DNA of 64,000 bases. Origin: Colwellia hornerae. Lineage in GTDB: Bacteria > Pseudomonadota > Gammaproteobacteria > Enterobacterales > Alteromonadaceae. Numbering within the stretch: the first letter of the stretch is position 1; every line of letters starts with the position of its first letter. The translations under genes were made by a program, and so were the position numbers. Under the pieces are notes generated by a model that ran no database searches, was not told the origin of the DNA, and saw nothing but the letters and a program-made list of their open reading frames with translations. The stretch is taken from assembly GCF_007954355.1 (NCBI RefSeq), contig NZ_VOLR01000010.1, forward strand, positions 1-64,000, in the 5' to 3' direction. Positions 20,039-32,832 of this stretch are shown here, in pieces.

Positions 20039-20869
20039 TTAAGATGATGGGATAGTAATGGTTACTCGAGCAACAGGGTTCAACCAACGATGCTCTGTCG
20101 ATTGTAAATCACTTGCTCCATCTGTAAGACTGGTATCGCCTAAAATATTTCGATGAATATGTACAGGACCATCTGTGCCATCAACCACTTCATTAGCACC
20201 AATTGCACTGCCATCTTCAGCAAAACCAACTTTTACTGCAACACCTGTTCCGCCAACACCTAATGGCACCGGAGAAGCACCTGCGCCAGCAACACCTGGT
20301 ACACCGTAACCACCCAGTGCAGCACCACCTTGTTCAACAATATCAGTACGCATACTGTTTAACTCGTCATTTAATTCGGTACCTGCATCATATGCGTGTA
20401 ACATATAAGTATAAGTACCTGGTGTAGTTGGAATTTTAATACTGTCTAAGCCAACAAATGCATCATTCGTTGGAATTAACATAGATAAAATTGAAAGGTA
20501 AGGCTTATCCATAGTATCAAAGGCATAGCTTAAAGACGTTGATGGTGCAACTAAACCACCAAAACGATGCCATGTATTCGTAGTGTTATCGGTATCTGTA
20601 GGGCCTAAAAGTGCTTCAAAATTTTGACCTGCTGATGCAGCATTTTGCGCATCATCAATGACACCCGCTTCTGCAAGCCAGGCCAATGCTGATGTAGCTT
20701 CAACACCGGGTTCAAAAGCATCAACAGAATTATCATGGGCTATAACTAAGCGTGGCGTAAAATGTTGTGCATGGGTGAGGTTAGTAATTTGAATATCAAT
20801 GGTTTGTGCCATTAACGCAGAACTTGAACAAGCTAATGCGATAGCTGATGCGACTTTAAAAAATTTCAT
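20039..20869 (-). CDS. Secreted spondin-domain protein
   Basis: This 276-residue protein has a cleavable signal peptide (AIALACSSSALMA, about 1-21). The spondin_N landmarks are the same as in its downstream paralogue: IQITNLTHAQHFTPRLVIAHDNSVDAFEPG, LSILSMLIPTNDAFVGLDS, a HIHR segment and the terminal WLNPVARVTITIP. It lacks the lipobox and collagen-like tract of the second protein. The pair forms an operon with a 17-base gap. Bacterial spondin-domain proteins are poorly characterised. Confidence 0.87.
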   Translation of the reverse strand: MKFFKVASAIALACSSSALMAQTIDIQITNLTHAQHFTPRLVIAHDNSVDAFEPGVEATSALAWLAEAGVIDDAQNAASAGQNFEALLGPTDTDNTTNTWHRFGGLVAPSTSLSYAFDTMDKPYLSILSMLIPTNDAFVGLDSIKIPTTPGTYTYMLHAYDAGTELNDELNSMRTDIVEQGGAALGGYGVPGVAGAGASPVPLGVGGTGVAVKVGFAEDGSAIGANEVVDGTDGPVHIHRNILGDTSLTDGASDLQSTEHRWLNPVARVTITIPSS

Positions 20870-21090
20870 AACTTTCCTTTGATGACTAAATGATTTCGCA
20901 TTCAGTATGTGGAGGAAATGTTACGGAGGTTTCACGAAGTTATCACGAATTCATCACAAGAATTAATTATAAAAGTAATGAAATTTTTTTAGATAAAAAG
21001 GGTCTGTAAGTTGGTAATATTTTTTAAATCTTGCAAGAACGGCATCAAGCGTGACAAAATTATTAATCATTATCATCTTTTAGAATTTAT

Positions 21091-21453
21091 ATGAAATATC
21101 GGTTAACGCCAGCACTATTTAATAACATTGCCATCACTTGCTCTTCATATCGCTGGAAATTACTGGCATGGAGCGGCTTCTCGTTTGCGCTATTTTTTAT
21201 GTTGAGTAAACAAATTGAGCAAAGCACCCCTATTGTCTTGGTATGGTTCGCTATATTTATTTTATTTGCAGCTTTACAAACCTTAGTGGTAGCAAGTTTT
21301 ATTTTCTTCTTTGTGACTTTGCAATCAACTAAACAAGAGAATAAACCGTGGCAAAAGTTTTATTCAACAATCGAATGGTGTGAGGCAATTGTTTTTAGCG
21401 TTATATTACCTTTACCTATGATGTTGTTTGTTTACGCGCTGATCATTATTTAA
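21091..21453 (+). CDS. Small membrane protein of unknown function
   Basis: I do not recognise this gene. It encodes 120 residues with three hydrophobic segments (about 27-45 LLAWSGFSFALFFML, 50-80 and 98-118), so it is an inner-membrane protein. It lies alone on the plus strand between the spondin gene and convergent ligA (gap 41 bases). Confidence 0.6.
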   Translation: MKYRLTPALFNNIAITCSSYRWKLLAWSGFSFALFFMLSKQIEQSTPIVLVWFAIFILFAALQTLVVASFIFFFVTLQSTKQENKPWQKFYSTIEWCEAIVFSVILPLPMMLFVYALIII

Positions 21454-21494
21454 CCCGCTATTCGTTAGTTAACCCGCAGAAATCAACAATAACC

Positions 21495-23546
<2,052 letters not shown>

Positions 23547-23612
23547 TTACTTTTGAGAGAGTTTAAATTACAGGTTAATGGTTAAATTAACCTGTCGGCA
23601 GTTTGATTGACT

Positions 23613-24677
23613 TTATGATGAAGCGATTAAATTTCTTCGCTCAAATTCACGAATTTTACCCGCATAATGTTGTTCTGTTTGTTTGGTCATAACATTACGT
23701 TTGTCATCTAATAATTGGCCATTAAATTCTAAAGCGAGTTGCTTTGCTGCATTGAGCATTTGTTCAAAGACGACTGAAGCATCACCCGCATTAGGTAACA
23801 TCATAAAGAGGCTAATACCTTGGGTAGTAAAGCTTTCCATATTGTCGAGGTCGAATGTTCCTGGCTTCATAATATTTGCTAAACTAAAGGTTACTTTGCC
23901 GTTACCGGCATTATCTTCATGGCGATGAAAGATATTCATCTCGCCGTATTTCATACCCAAGGTTAACAATGTCGGTAAAAGTGCCGCGCCTGACATTTGC
24001 TGTTTTTCTGGCATAACCACCGAAATAACCAGTACTTCAGGTTCAACTTTCACTTTTTTATGCTGAGGAATTATCGATTCTTTTTTAGCAGCGCTTTTGC
24101 TTTCCTTATTTTCACTGCCGAAGTTGATCTCTATTTGATCTCGCTTAATAGGCGCTTTTGCAGTAAAACGCGCAGACGTTTTTAATGGCTGTTTAGCTGA
24201 TGTTATCGGTGTTTGATAGACAGGTGTCTCAATTCTTTCAATAACAGCCGCTTCTTTCGCGGTAACCGAGCCAAACAATGATGCATCGTGATCGCGTAAA
24301 TCAACACTAGTATTATCTTTTTTATCGGTAATATTATCAAAAGAAGACATATCCCCCAAACTTGGTTCATCATCTTCAGCACTAAATTCTCGATATGATG
24401 TGGCTTGTTCTTCATAATCAGCAGTGGTTGGCATCGGCATCTCTTGCCCATATGCTTCATCGCCAAGTGAATTATCGACCACTCTTGGTTTACTAACACC
24501 ATCTTGATCAAAACCTGAACCGTCAAAACCTCGATTATTAGGTGCAATTTTTTCAGCTTTTGCTTTGAGCTTATACGGGTTTTTATTTTTTCTTATGGTC
24601 CAAAAACCATGAACAAATATTGCCGTGATCACCACAGCACTGATAATAATCAATGCAGTTCTGAAATTATATTCCAT
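23613..24677 (-). CDS. zipA: Cell division protein ZipA
   Basis: ZipA anchors FtsZ to the inner membrane at the septum. This 354-residue protein has the expected layout: one N-terminal transmembrane helix (ALIIISAVVITAIFVHGFW), a long polar, charged and proline-containing linker (about 30-210), and a C-terminal FtsZ-binding domain (about 212-345; EVLVISVVMPEKQQMSGAALLPTLLTLGMKYGEMNIFHRH). The linker is poorly conserved, as usual. It lies between smc (57 bases upstream) and ligA. Confidence 0.95.
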   Translation of the reverse strand: MEYNFRTALIIISAVVITAIFVHGFWTIRKNKNPYKLKAKAEKIAPNNRGFDGSGFDQDGVSKPRVVDNSLGDEAYGQEMPMPTTADYEEQATSYREFSAEDDEPSLGDMSSFDNITDKKDNTSVDLRDHDASLFGSVTAKEAAVIERIETPVYQTPITSAKQPLKTSARFTAKAPIKRDQIEINFGSENKESKSAAKKESIIPQHKKVKVEPEVLVISVVMPEKQQMSGAALLPTLLTLGMKYGEMNIFHRHEDNAGNGKVTFSLANIMKPGTFDLDNMESFTTQGISLFMMLPNAGDASVVFEQMLNAAKQLALEFNGQLLDDKRNVMTKQTEQHYAGKIREFERRNLIASS

Positions 24678-24734
24678 CGGATAGCCTTTTATTATTCTAT
24701 TTTCAGCTTGGTTTAGCTTTACTTAATTTTGTAC

Positions 24735-27700
24735 TTATTCTAATTCAGCCATAGCGATTGCTTCATCAATATCTACAGCTACCATTTTTGATACGCCCGG
24801 TTCAAACATAGTAACACCGGTTAACTGACTCGCCATTTCCATCGCTATTTTGTTATGACTGATATAAATAAACTGCACAGTTTGCGACATCTCTCGTACC
24901 AAGTTACAAAAACGGCTAACGTTAGCATCATCAAGTGGCGCATCGACTTCATCAAGCATACAAAATGGTGCAGGATTTAACCTAAAGATCGCGAACACTA
25001 ATGATAATGCGGTCAGCGCTTTTTCGCCACCAGATAATAAGTGAATCGTACTATTTTTTTTACCTGGCGGTCTTGCCATAATAGTAACACCCGTTTCAAG
25101 CATATCATCATCTGTTAAGGCTAAATAAGCACTACCACCACCAAAAACCTTAGGAAATAATGCTTTAAGATCACTATTAATCTTTTCAAAGGTATTCTTA
25201 AATTTGTGGCGGCTTTCTTTATCTATCTTAGCAATAGCTAATTCTAACGTATTAATGGCTTGGGTTAAATCTTCATCTTGTTGATCAAGATAGGTCTTTC
25301 GTTCGAATTGTATTTGATACTCATTAATAGCGGCAAGGTTTATTGCGCCTAAACGATTAATATCTTTACCTAAATTGACAATATGAGCTTGCCATAAAGG
25401 CTCTTTTGCCTGTTCTGGCATCGCAGATTGTACGGCCAACAAGTTCTGTTGCATTTCATTAAGTTGTTCGAGTGCCGCATCAGCACGCAGGCGATAACTT
25501 TCTGCCGTCAAATGAACGGCATTAATTTGCTCTTTCTTACTGTTAATATTCCTAGTTAGTTGCTGAACTTTTGATTCTGCGTCATTAATCAATGTTTTAG
25601 AGTCTGTTGTATCATGTTGGATTTTTGCTATTCTTCCATCAAGTTCCGCAACATCTATTAACCATGCTTGTAACTTTTGCTCATCAACTTGTAATGGAGA
25701 AGCACAATCTTCAACAATTTTTTGATGCATGCGTTGTTGTTTGGTAAGTTGTTGAATGCTTTCTTGCGCGCGAACCAATGATAATTGGCCTTGTGCTTGC
25801 TCATAGTTCAACTTTTCAATCATCAACGCTTGCTGATGTTTTTGTTGATGAAACCTTTGGCTACTTTCTTGGCTGTCTTGAATTTTTCTTTGTAAACTCT
25901 CTTGTGCACTACTGATATTCATAAGCTGATCGGCATCATGTTTTGGTAATTTTGTAAGCCCAGCTTCTTGCAGTGATAATAATTTTTTGTTTTGAATAAG
26001 TAAACTTTCTAGCGTTGTTAGTTCTTGCTGATAAAGGCTACTTTGTTTATCACGTTGCTCTGCTGCTTGTTTAGCCAAAGCAATTTTTTGCTGTAAAGCC
26101 TGAGCTTGATGAGTCGATTGTTCGATTGTTGTTTTAAGTATCTTAGCGTCACTAACAAATTGTTCTTTGCCTTTAATTAGCTGACTTTCTTTAACGTGGT
26201 CATCGTCAATACTGACTTGCAACTCGGTGATTTTTTCTGAGGTATGGCTAATATTATCAGTTAACTGCAGCAAGGCATTAAAATTTTCAGCACTACCTTT
26301 TCGCAAGAAATACTGGCTTAGCCAAGTACCATCTTTACAAATAACAGACTGGTACTCAGTAAGCGTTAACATCAGCTGTTGTGCTTGTTGATAATCATCG
26401 GCAATCAAAATATTATTTAGAAAGGCCGTTATAGCGGGTAAACCTTTAACTTTTTCAGCTAAGGTACCTGTTTTTTCTTGCACTGAACGAGTCACGCTAC
26501 TGTTGTTTCTTTGCTGTTCAAGTACTAAGAATAGCGGTTCAATAGTGACTTCTGTTGGAAAGTGTTCAACCAATTCGCCTTGTAACCAATGATCTAAGAC
26601 TAGCTCGACACTTGCCTGCCAAGCAGTTTCCACGGTTAAAAATTGATAAACTGCACCAAGTACCTTTTGCCCGCGCGCACTTAACCACTCTTTTTGCTTA
26701 ATACGCCAATCTGCTTGTTGATTTTGCTGTATCTGTAATTGTTTTAAATAAAGCTTTAATGCTGCTATTTCACCGCTGTGCTGTGCTTGCTGCTGCGAGA
26801 AAATGCTAATTTTTGCAGTAAGTGCTAGTTGGTTTGATTCATTATCGTTATATTGCTTTAGCAAAGTCTGCTGTTGTTTCTCTTGCTTGACTAGCTTAAT
26901 TTGCAGGTCTGCAGTACTCTCGACATTTTCAGTTAAGCTTTCGTCCGTTAAACTCGCTAATAAATGCGTTAACGACTGCTGTCGTTGCTGCTGATGACTT
27001 ATCTGCTCGCTTAACTGAGATATTTTCTGGTTAACTCTCAGGTGATCATCACTTGTATCTTGGTGTTGGCGTTGCAAGATTTGCCATTGTTGATGTTCAT
27101 TGCGTTGCTGTTCAATATAGCCCTCTAACTGAACTTGGCTTTCAAGTAATTGCTGCTCTATTAGTTCAAGTTCAGGTACGTGCTCGGTAATTTTTAAGGT
27201 ACTATTTTGGAGCTGTTTTTGCTCAGCTAGCACCAGTTGTTGGGCATTAATCAACTGTTGCTGGGTAACACTGTTATCGTGCTGGGCTTTCTGTTTTTGT
27301 TGCTTTAAATGTTTAATGTTTTGCTCTGCGCGAGCGATATCATTACTTAATAATAATTTTTTCTGATGTAGCTCACCGCTAGACTCACCGCCTATGGTCA
27401 CTTTTTGTTTAGCATCAAACAACTGAATGTCGATTTTTTTCTGTTCGACAATCAAGGCTTCAATTTCAGTTTGGAATTGGCTTACTTGTTGTTTTTGTTC
27501 GTTAGCTTGTTGGTCAAATTTTTGCCATTTTAAAACAGTCAACTCAGCTCTATATTTACGCTCTCTAGTTTTTAAGGTTTTAAAACGTTTAGCGGCTTCT
27601 GCTTGCTGGTGTAATTTGTCGATTTGCAAACCAAGCTCTACACGAATATCGTTTAAGCGTTCAAGGTTTTCACGGGTGTGTCTAATTCTATTTTCAGTGT

Positions 27701-28235
27701 CTCTGCGGCGTTCTTTATATTTAGAAATACCCGCGGCTTCTTCAATAAAAACACGTAACTCTTGCGGCTTAGATTCAATAAGTTTTGAGATCGTACCTTG
27801 TTCAATAATCGCATAACTGCGAGGACCAAGACCGGTACCAAGGAAAATATCAGTGATATCTCGACGGCGGCATTTACTGCCGTTTAAATAATAAGTATTT
27901 TGACTATCGCGATTAATAACACGTCGAATGGAGACTTGGTTACGATCGGCCATATTACCTTGAATACGACCATCAATATTATCAAATAACAATTCAACTG
28001 ATGCTTGTCCAACGGGTTTTCGTGTTGCAGCGCCATTAAAAATAACGTCTGTCATGGCATCGCCACGCAAGTTCTTCGCTGAACTTTCACCAAGTACCCA
28101 ACGAACAGCGTCAATAATATTAGATTTTCCACAACCGTTTGGCCCAACAATAGCTGTCATTCTTTGTTCGAATGGCACTTTGGTCGGGTCAACAAACGAT
28201 TTAAAACCAGCAAGTTTTATATGCTTTAAACGCAT
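24735..28235 (-). CDS. smc: Chromosome segregation/condensation ATPase SMC
   Basis: This 1166-residue protein has a head ATPase split between the ends: Walker A GPNGCGKS at 31-38, ABC signature LSGGEK at 1067-1072 and Walker B CMLDEVD about 1092-1098. Long glutamine-rich coiled coils surround a central hinge (about 515-640). It is the bacterial SMC type rather than MukB. It is notable in carrying its own short promoter region back-to-back with cysZ. It heads the smc-zipA-ligA group. Confidence 0.96.
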   Translation of the reverse strand: MRLKHIKLAGFKSFVDPTKVPFEQRMTAIVGPNGCGKSNIIDAVRWVLGESSAKNLRGDAMTDVIFNGAATRKPVGQASVELLFDNIDGRIQGNMADRNQVSIRRVINRDSQNTYYLNGSKCRRRDITDIFLGTGLGPRSYAIIEQGTISKLIESKPQELRVFIEEAAGISKYKERRRDTENRIRHTRENLERLNDIRVELGLQIDKLHQQAEAAKRFKTLKTRERKYRAELTVLKWQKFDQQANEQKQQVSQFQTEIEALIVEQKKIDIQLFDAKQKVTIGGESSGELHQKKLLLSNDIARAEQNIKHLKQQKQKAQHDNSVTQQQLINAQQLVLAEQKQLQNSTLKITEHVPELELIEQQLLESQVQLEGYIEQQRNEHQQWQILQRQHQDTSDDHLRVNQKISQLSEQISHQQQRQQSLTHLLASLTDESLTENVESTADLQIKLVKQEKQQQTLLKQYNDNESNQLALTAKISIFSQQQAQHSGEIAALKLYLKQLQIQQNQQADWRIKQKEWLSARGQKVLGAVYQFLTVETAWQASVELVLDHWLQGELVEHFPTEVTIEPLFLVLEQQRNNSSVTRSVQEKTGTLAEKVKGLPAITAFLNNILIADDYQQAQQLMLTLTEYQSVICKDGTWLSQYFLRKGSAENFNALLQLTDNISHTSEKITELQVSIDDDHVKESQLIKGKEQFVSDAKILKTTIEQSTHQAQALQQKIALAKQAAEQRDKQSSLYQQELTTLESLLIQNKKLLSLQEAGLTKLPKHDADQLMNISSAQESLQRKIQDSQESSQRFHQQKHQQALMIEKLNYEQAQGQLSLVRAQESIQQLTKQQRMHQKIVEDCASPLQVDEQKLQAWLIDVAELDGRIAKIQHDTTDSKTLINDAESKVQQLTRNINSKKEQINAVHLTAESYRLRADAALEQLNEMQQNLLAVQSAMPEQAKEPLWQAHIVNLGKDINRLGAINLAAINEYQIQFERKTYLDQQDEDLTQAINTLELAIAKIDKESRHKFKNTFEKINSDLKALFPKVFGGGSAYLALTDDDMLETGVTIMARPPGKKNSTIHLLSGGEKALTALSLVFAIFRLNPAPFCMLDEVDAPLDDANVSRFCNLVREMSQTVQFIYISHNKIAMEMASQLTGVTMFEPGVSKMVAVDIDEAIAMAELE

Positions 28236-28390
28236 AAAACACAGAAACCTTTTATTGTTATACTTTTATAATGCTCAACAATAAAATTTTAGCAGAGTTA
28301 TCTATATTTTGTAACATGAAACATCTGTTCAATTTATCAATTTATTTTATAATCACAGTTAAAACAGCATGTAAGGATAAAAATCAATCA

Positions 28391-29143
28391 ATGAATACAA
28401 TTATTAATCAACCGTTAGCTAACAGTGGTGCTGGGTATTTTATTAAAGGCTTTGAATTAATCAGAGAAAAAGGTATTCGTCGCTTTGTATTTATACCACT
28501 ACTGGTTAATTTAGTGTTATTTAGCGTTGCCTTTTATGCGCTATTTTTAGAACTTGATACCTATATGACTATGCTCGATAACTGGCTTCCTGATTGGCTG
28601 TCTTGGTTAAGTACTTTTTTATGGCCGGTCGCTTTACTGTTTTTGCTAGTGATGTTCTCTTTTATATTTAGCTCGGTCGCCAACTGGATTGCTGCGCCTT
28701 TTAATGGTTTGTTAGCAGAAAAAATGGAATTGTTGCTCTGTGGTAAAACAATACCAGACACATCGACCCTCGATATTATAAAAGATGTACCAAGGACATT
28801 ATCAAGAGAATGGTGTAAATTACGTTATTATCTACCACGGGCTATTGGTTTTTTTATCCTTTATTGGATACTGCCGATTATAGGACAAATATTGTGGTTT
28901 TTATTTTTAGCTTGGATGATGGCTGTTCAATATAAAGACTATCCGTTTGACAATCATAAAATTGACTTTAATGAAATGCGTTACGCGTTGAAAAAAAAGC
29001 AAGGGTTAAGTTATAGCTTTGGTATCACCACAGCAATATTTTCAATGATCCCAATTGTTAATCTAGTGGTGATGCCCGTCGCGATATGTGGTGCAACGGC
29101 TTTATGGGTTGATCATTACAGAGATGACTTTGTCGACAGCTAA
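28391..29143 (+). CDS. cysZ: Sulfate transporter CysZ
   Basis: CysZ is an inner-membrane protein for sulfate uptake feeding cysteine synthesis. I place the start at 28391 (MNTIINQPLANSGAGYF), preceded by TAAGGAT, giving 250 residues as in the family. Upstream in-frame starts would add a 40-residue non-conserved tail. Four or more hydrophobic segments are seen, with conserved ANWIAAPFNGLLAEK and the PRTLSREWCKLRYYLPRA stretch. It is divergent from smc, a conserved neighbourhood in gammaproteobacteria. Confidence 0.93.
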   Translation: MNTIINQPLANSGAGYFIKGFELIREKGIRRFVFIPLLVNLVLFSVAFYALFLELDTYMTMLDNWLPDWLSWLSTFLWPVALLFLLVMFSFIFSSVANWIAAPFNGLLAEKMELLLCGKTIPDTSTLDIIKDVPRTLSREWCKLRYYLPRAIGFFILYWILPIIGQILWFLFLAWMMAVQYKDYPFDNHKIDFNEMRYALKKKQGLSYSFGITTAIFSMIPIVNLVVMPVAICGATALWVDHYRDDFVDS

Positions 29144-29359
29144 GTCATTACTAAGACGATTTTGTTGACCGTTCATGTTAATTAATTATTAATCAGCTAG
29201 TTAGCGTTATTTATACGATTAGATGCTTATTACCGCTATTATAATTTGTTATTTAAACAATACTTTATATAACGTAAATTGTTAGATTATTAACAATATT
29301 CTTGAAAATCACCTTACAACACACTAGATTTAGCTAAGTCAGTTAAAGGATCAAATATT

Positions 29360-29746
29360 ATGCTTAACCTACGTACCGTAAATTTATCAAGTCAATTAGC
29401 TTGTTCATTGAAAACACTATTGGTCGCTTTTACATTAGTAAACATTAATCTCGCCATGGCAGAAGAAAACGCTATGGTAACCATAGCGACCATGAGTGAT
29501 GCGCGAGTTTTTGCCGAATTTACCCATGAAACACCTGCAGTTATAAACTACTTTACAAAAAGCAGCGAAGCAGAAGTGATCAATTTTTATCAAAAAGAAT
29601 ATGGACAACCGCTAAACCAAGAGAGAAAACGTGGCCGTTTAACGATAACATTTAACCAAGAGCTGCATAGTATTCGGGTCGTTATTTCACAGCAAAATCG
29701 CTTGCGACAAGTCGATGTGATTGTAGAAGAAAACAACAGTAAATAA
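29360..29746 (+). CDS. Small exported protein of unknown function
   Basis: I do not recognise the family. This 128-residue protein has a signal peptide (about 1-34, ending NINLAMA), a mixed alpha/beta mature part (INFYQKEYGQPLNQERKRGRLTITF), and a strand-rich end (HSIRVVISQQNRLRQVDVIVEE). It is a single gene with its own ribosome site (AAAGGA) and ends at a strong bidirectional terminator. Confidence 0.75.
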   Translation: MLNLRTVNLSSQLACSLKTLLVAFTLVNINLAMAEENAMVTIATMSDARVFAEFTHETPAVINYFTKSSEAEVINFYQKEYGQPLNQERKRGRLTITFNQELHSIRVVISQQNRLRQVDVIVEENNSK

Positions 29747-29772
29747 TGTAAACGCAATTAAGTTACTTAAAG

Positions 29773-29812
29773 AAAACGCCACGTTAATTAATGTTAACGT
29801 GGCGTTTTTATT
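29773..29812. terminator. Strong bidirectional terminator
   Basis: AAAACGCCACGTTAA / TTAACGTGGCGTTTT is a 15-bp perfect stem with T-runs on both strands. It serves the small exported protein on the plus strand and the M1 aminopeptidase on the minus strand. Confidence 0.95.
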
Positions 29813-29830
29813 TTATCATTTTATCTGAAA

Positions 29831-31681
29831 TTATTTAGCTTTTAAGACTCCATCAATAGTCCCTTGCGCTAAACCATGATAGCCAGGCCGGGCTTTTTCA
29901 TAGACATCAAGTGCCCAAGCTTTACCTGCTGGCGTTTCAGCTAACGCTTTATATAGTGGTACAATTAACTTACGACGACCAATTGAAATCAGATATTTAG
30001 ACATCGCAGGATAAACCGTATCGTAACCTGTTCTTAATGCTAATAAGTACCATGCATGGGCAATTTCAGCATTAGTACTAGCGGTTAAGTTAAACGCTTT
30101 ATCGAGTGCGCTCATCCGCTCCGTTGGAAGTGTTACCGGTAAGTTATTAATAAAGTGCAACCACTCATGCAATGTCCATGCTTTGGTTGGCAATTGCGCT
30201 AAAGTTATTTTATCACCTAACAGACTATTAATTTGACCATCGATAGTGGTAAATGCACTTGATGTAGGCTGCGGTGCATAGCTAGGTAGCCCTTGTTCAT
30301 AAATCCATTCATTGACTTCTTTATCACTAACAATATTTGGATATTTATCGGTAAGATGCGTTTTCAAATAAATAACAAAATTAGCAGTACCTAAGCTTTC
30401 AAAGGCATGGCTGTTAAAGTAATCTAAAATAAAAGTGTCAAACTTATCGCGACCAAATTTAGCTTCTAAAAACATTAAAAATAGCTGACCTTTTACATAA
30501 GGAACACCTGAGAAGGCGTCATCAGGATCACGCCCTTTAAGGTCGATATAAAGTTGAGTATCACCTGGTGCTAATTCAGCAATTTCGTAATTTAAACTTT
30601 GTGCGCCAAGCGCTTGCTCCATAACCGCTCGGTCTTCACCAAATACTGCTTCCATAATGCGATTTTCAACATAACTGGTAAAACCTTCGTTTAACCATAA
30701 GTCGCGCCAGCTTTCATTGGTCACTAAATTACCCGACCAAGAATGAGCGAGTTCATGAGCAATTAAATTGACTAAACTTTTATCACCGGCAATAACTGTT
30801 GGGGTAATAAAAGACAAACGTGGATTTTCCATGCCACCAAAGGGAAAGCTAGGCGGTAATATAAGTAAGTCATAACGACCCCAACGATAAGGACCAAAGA
30901 TTTTTTCTGACTCGTCAATCATCGCTTGTGTATCATCAAATTCGCTAACCGCTGCATCTAAAATGCTCGCTTCAGCATAAATGCCGGTTTGCTTGCTCAT
31001 CGCTTTAAATTCTAGATCGCCAACACTAATTGCAATCAAATACGGAGGGATAGCCTGCGGCATACTAAAAAAGTAATCGCCATCACGAGCGGTATCAGGT
31101 TCGTTATTCGCGCTCATGACCGCTAATAAATTATCAGGTGTGGTAATACGAGCGGTATAGGTTACGCGAACACTGGGTGTGTCTTGCACTGGTATCCATG
31201 AACGTGCGTGAATCGCTTGATTTTGACTGAATAAGAAAGGATGCTTTTTACCTGCAGTTTGTTCAGCTGACAACCATTGCAAACCTGATGCTTGTTCGGT
31301 GGATTGATAATAAACACGAATTTTTTGTGCTTTAAAAGTATTATTAATGGTGAGTTTAGAACCTAAAACGTTATCACGATTAGCAAGTGAGAAACTTACC
31401 CCACGCCATTGTCCTGCTTCAGTTTGAGCCATAACACGGTCGATGATTAAATCTCGGGTATCGAGAATAATCGGCTGCGAAGTTTTACTTAACCACTCTA
31501 ACGATAATTCTGCAAAACCAACGAGTGATTTTTCATCAAAATTAACCGCTAGATCTAAATAAATGTGGGTTGTTTTTACTTGGTCGTAATTAGCATAGGT
31601 GTAAGCATCATTGGTTTTTGCCAAACTTGTAAAGCTCGATAAAACCAATAGTGCAAATAAAGACTTAAACAATGGTCGCAT
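29831..31681 (-). CDS. M1-family zinc aminopeptidase (leukotriene A4 hydrolase-like)
   Basis: This is a periplasmic or secreted aminopeptidase. The start is set at 31681 ([22 protein letters not shown]), which gives a standard signal peptide; the upstream start adds 20 unlikely residues. About 616 residues. It has an N-terminal beta-sandwich domain, GGMENPR exopeptidase motif, the zinc site [10 protein letters not shown] with the downstream ligand in NEGFTSYVE, and a C-terminal helical domain typical of the LTA4H subgroup. Confidence 0.93.
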   Translation of the reverse strand: MRPLFKSLFALLVLSSFTSLAKTNDAYTYANYDQVKTTHIYLDLAVNFDEKSLVGFAELSLEWLSKTSQPIILDTRDLIIDRVMAQTEAGQWRGVSFSLANRDNVLGSKLTINNTFKAQKIRVYYQSTEQASGLQWLSAEQTAGKKHPFLFSQNQAIHARSWIPVQDTPSVRVTYTARITTPDNLLAVMSANNEPDTARDGDYFFSMPQAIPPYLIAISVGDLEFKAMSKQTGIYAEASILDAAVSEFDDTQAMIDESEKIFGPYRWGRYDLLILPPSFPFGGMENPRLSFITPTVIAGDKSLVNLIAHELAHSWSGNLVTNESWRDLWLNEGFTSYVENRIMEAVFGEDRAVMEQALGAQSLNYEIAELAPGDTQLYIDLKGRDPDDAFSGVPYVKGQLFLMFLEAKFGRDKFDTFILDYFNSHAFESLGTANFVIYLKTHLTDKYPNIVSDKEVNEWIYEQGLPSYAPQPTSSAFTTIDGQINSLLGDKITLAQLPTKAWTLHEWLHFINNLPVTLPTERMSALDKAFNLTASTNAEIAHAWYLLALRTGYDTVYPAMSKYLISIGRRKLIVPLYKALAETPAGKAWALDVYEKARPGYHGLAQGTIDGVLKAK

Positions 31682-31782
31682 TATGGAAGATCCAATAAAA
31701 AAATAGGCTGATAGATTAAAATAACCTACCAGCCTATTCAACTGATTCTTTATAAAATAATTTTTTTACAGTACATTCGTCT

Positions 31783-32649
31783 TTACGGTTGTTCCATTCT
31801 AATAACAACACGTCTGTTTTGTGCACGACCAATAACGGTATTGTTAGCAGCAATATGACGCTTTTCGCCATAACCTTTTGCTTCAATTCGACTAGGATCA
31901 ATACCACTTTTAACAAAATGCTCGCGAATCGTGTTTGCTCGGCGGTTCGATATTTTCAAATTATCGTTTCTGCCACCATAACTGTCGGTATAACCATCAA
32001 TAAGCACCAACGCTAAATTTTGATCTAAGGTAAGGTACTCTGCGATCATCGTTAAACGCTTTTTAGATGATTTAGTTAAACTGTCACCACCAAATTGATA
32101 ATTTAATACCGTGTAAGAAATATCATCAAAATTGTAATTAAGTAAGTTACCGACACAACCAATGAATTCTTGATAAGCACGGTTAAACTTAGCGGTTGAA
32201 ATACCAACAGAAATAAGATCGTTATCACTGTACCAGTCGTTATAGTAAAAAGTGGGGTTCATGCCCTGCTCTAATTCATTGAGCATATTCCAAGCAACCT
32301 TTTTCGGTAGGCTTGGAGCAAACTGCTTATGCAGTTTCATATTGGCAATAGTTCGACCATTTTTCCCTGGACGCCAATTAGGCGCAACCGAGCGAACTTC
32401 AGCTAATGAATAAGTATCGGGTAGCCTCATCATATCGAGTTCAAATTCCATATTCATTTTACGGCTTGCTGTACTATAGAATTTTGCTTCACCATAATTA
32501 GGTATTTGGTGCGATAAGGTGCACTCTAACCTAGAGTTATTAGTTAACTGCCAATTAGCATGTTCTAAGTCAGCACCATACTGACGAATACCAGCATTGG
32601 CTTGACTAACAAATACGCATAATAATAATGTAATGATAGTTTTTTTCAT
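31783..32649 (-). CDS. motY: Sodium-driven flagellar motor T-ring protein MotY
   Basis: MotY forms part of the periplasmic T-ring that holds PomAB stators in polar flagella. This 288-residue protein has a signal peptide (about 1-19), then the MotY-specific N-terminal domain (GIRQYGADLEHANWQLTNNSRLECTLSHQIPNYG). A C-terminal OmpA-like peptidoglycan-binding domain follows (about 165-285; IDGYTDSYGGRNDNLKISNRRA, GYGEKRHIAANN). Its position divergent from rnt matches the Vibrio arrangement. The window contains no other flagellar gene. Confidence 0.93.
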   Translation of the reverse strand: MKKTIITLLLCVFVSQANAGIRQYGADLEHANWQLTNNSRLECTLSHQIPNYGEAKFYSTASRKMNMEFELDMMRLPDTYSLAEVRSVAPNWRPGKNGRTIANMKLHKQFAPSLPKKVAWNMLNELEQGMNPTFYYNDWYSDNDLISVGISTAKFNRAYQEFIGCVGNLLNYNFDDISYTVLNYQFGGDSLTKSSKKRLTMIAEYLTLDQNLALVLIDGYTDSYGGRNDNLKISNRRANTIREHFVKSGIDPSRIEAKGYGEKRHIAANNTVIGRAQNRRVVIRMEQP

Positions 32650-32832
32650 AAAATATTTATCTTTTATCCTGCCACGTATCTATTATCGACCCAATATTTT
32701 ATAACTTTAGCAGTAATCAGCAATATTTTCATAACTTTCAAGCTTCATCATAGGGTTCGCATAGAGTTTCCATTTTTTTTCTGCGATAATTTACTCCTTG
32801 AAATTGAATGCTAACTAATAAAAGATGTAAAC

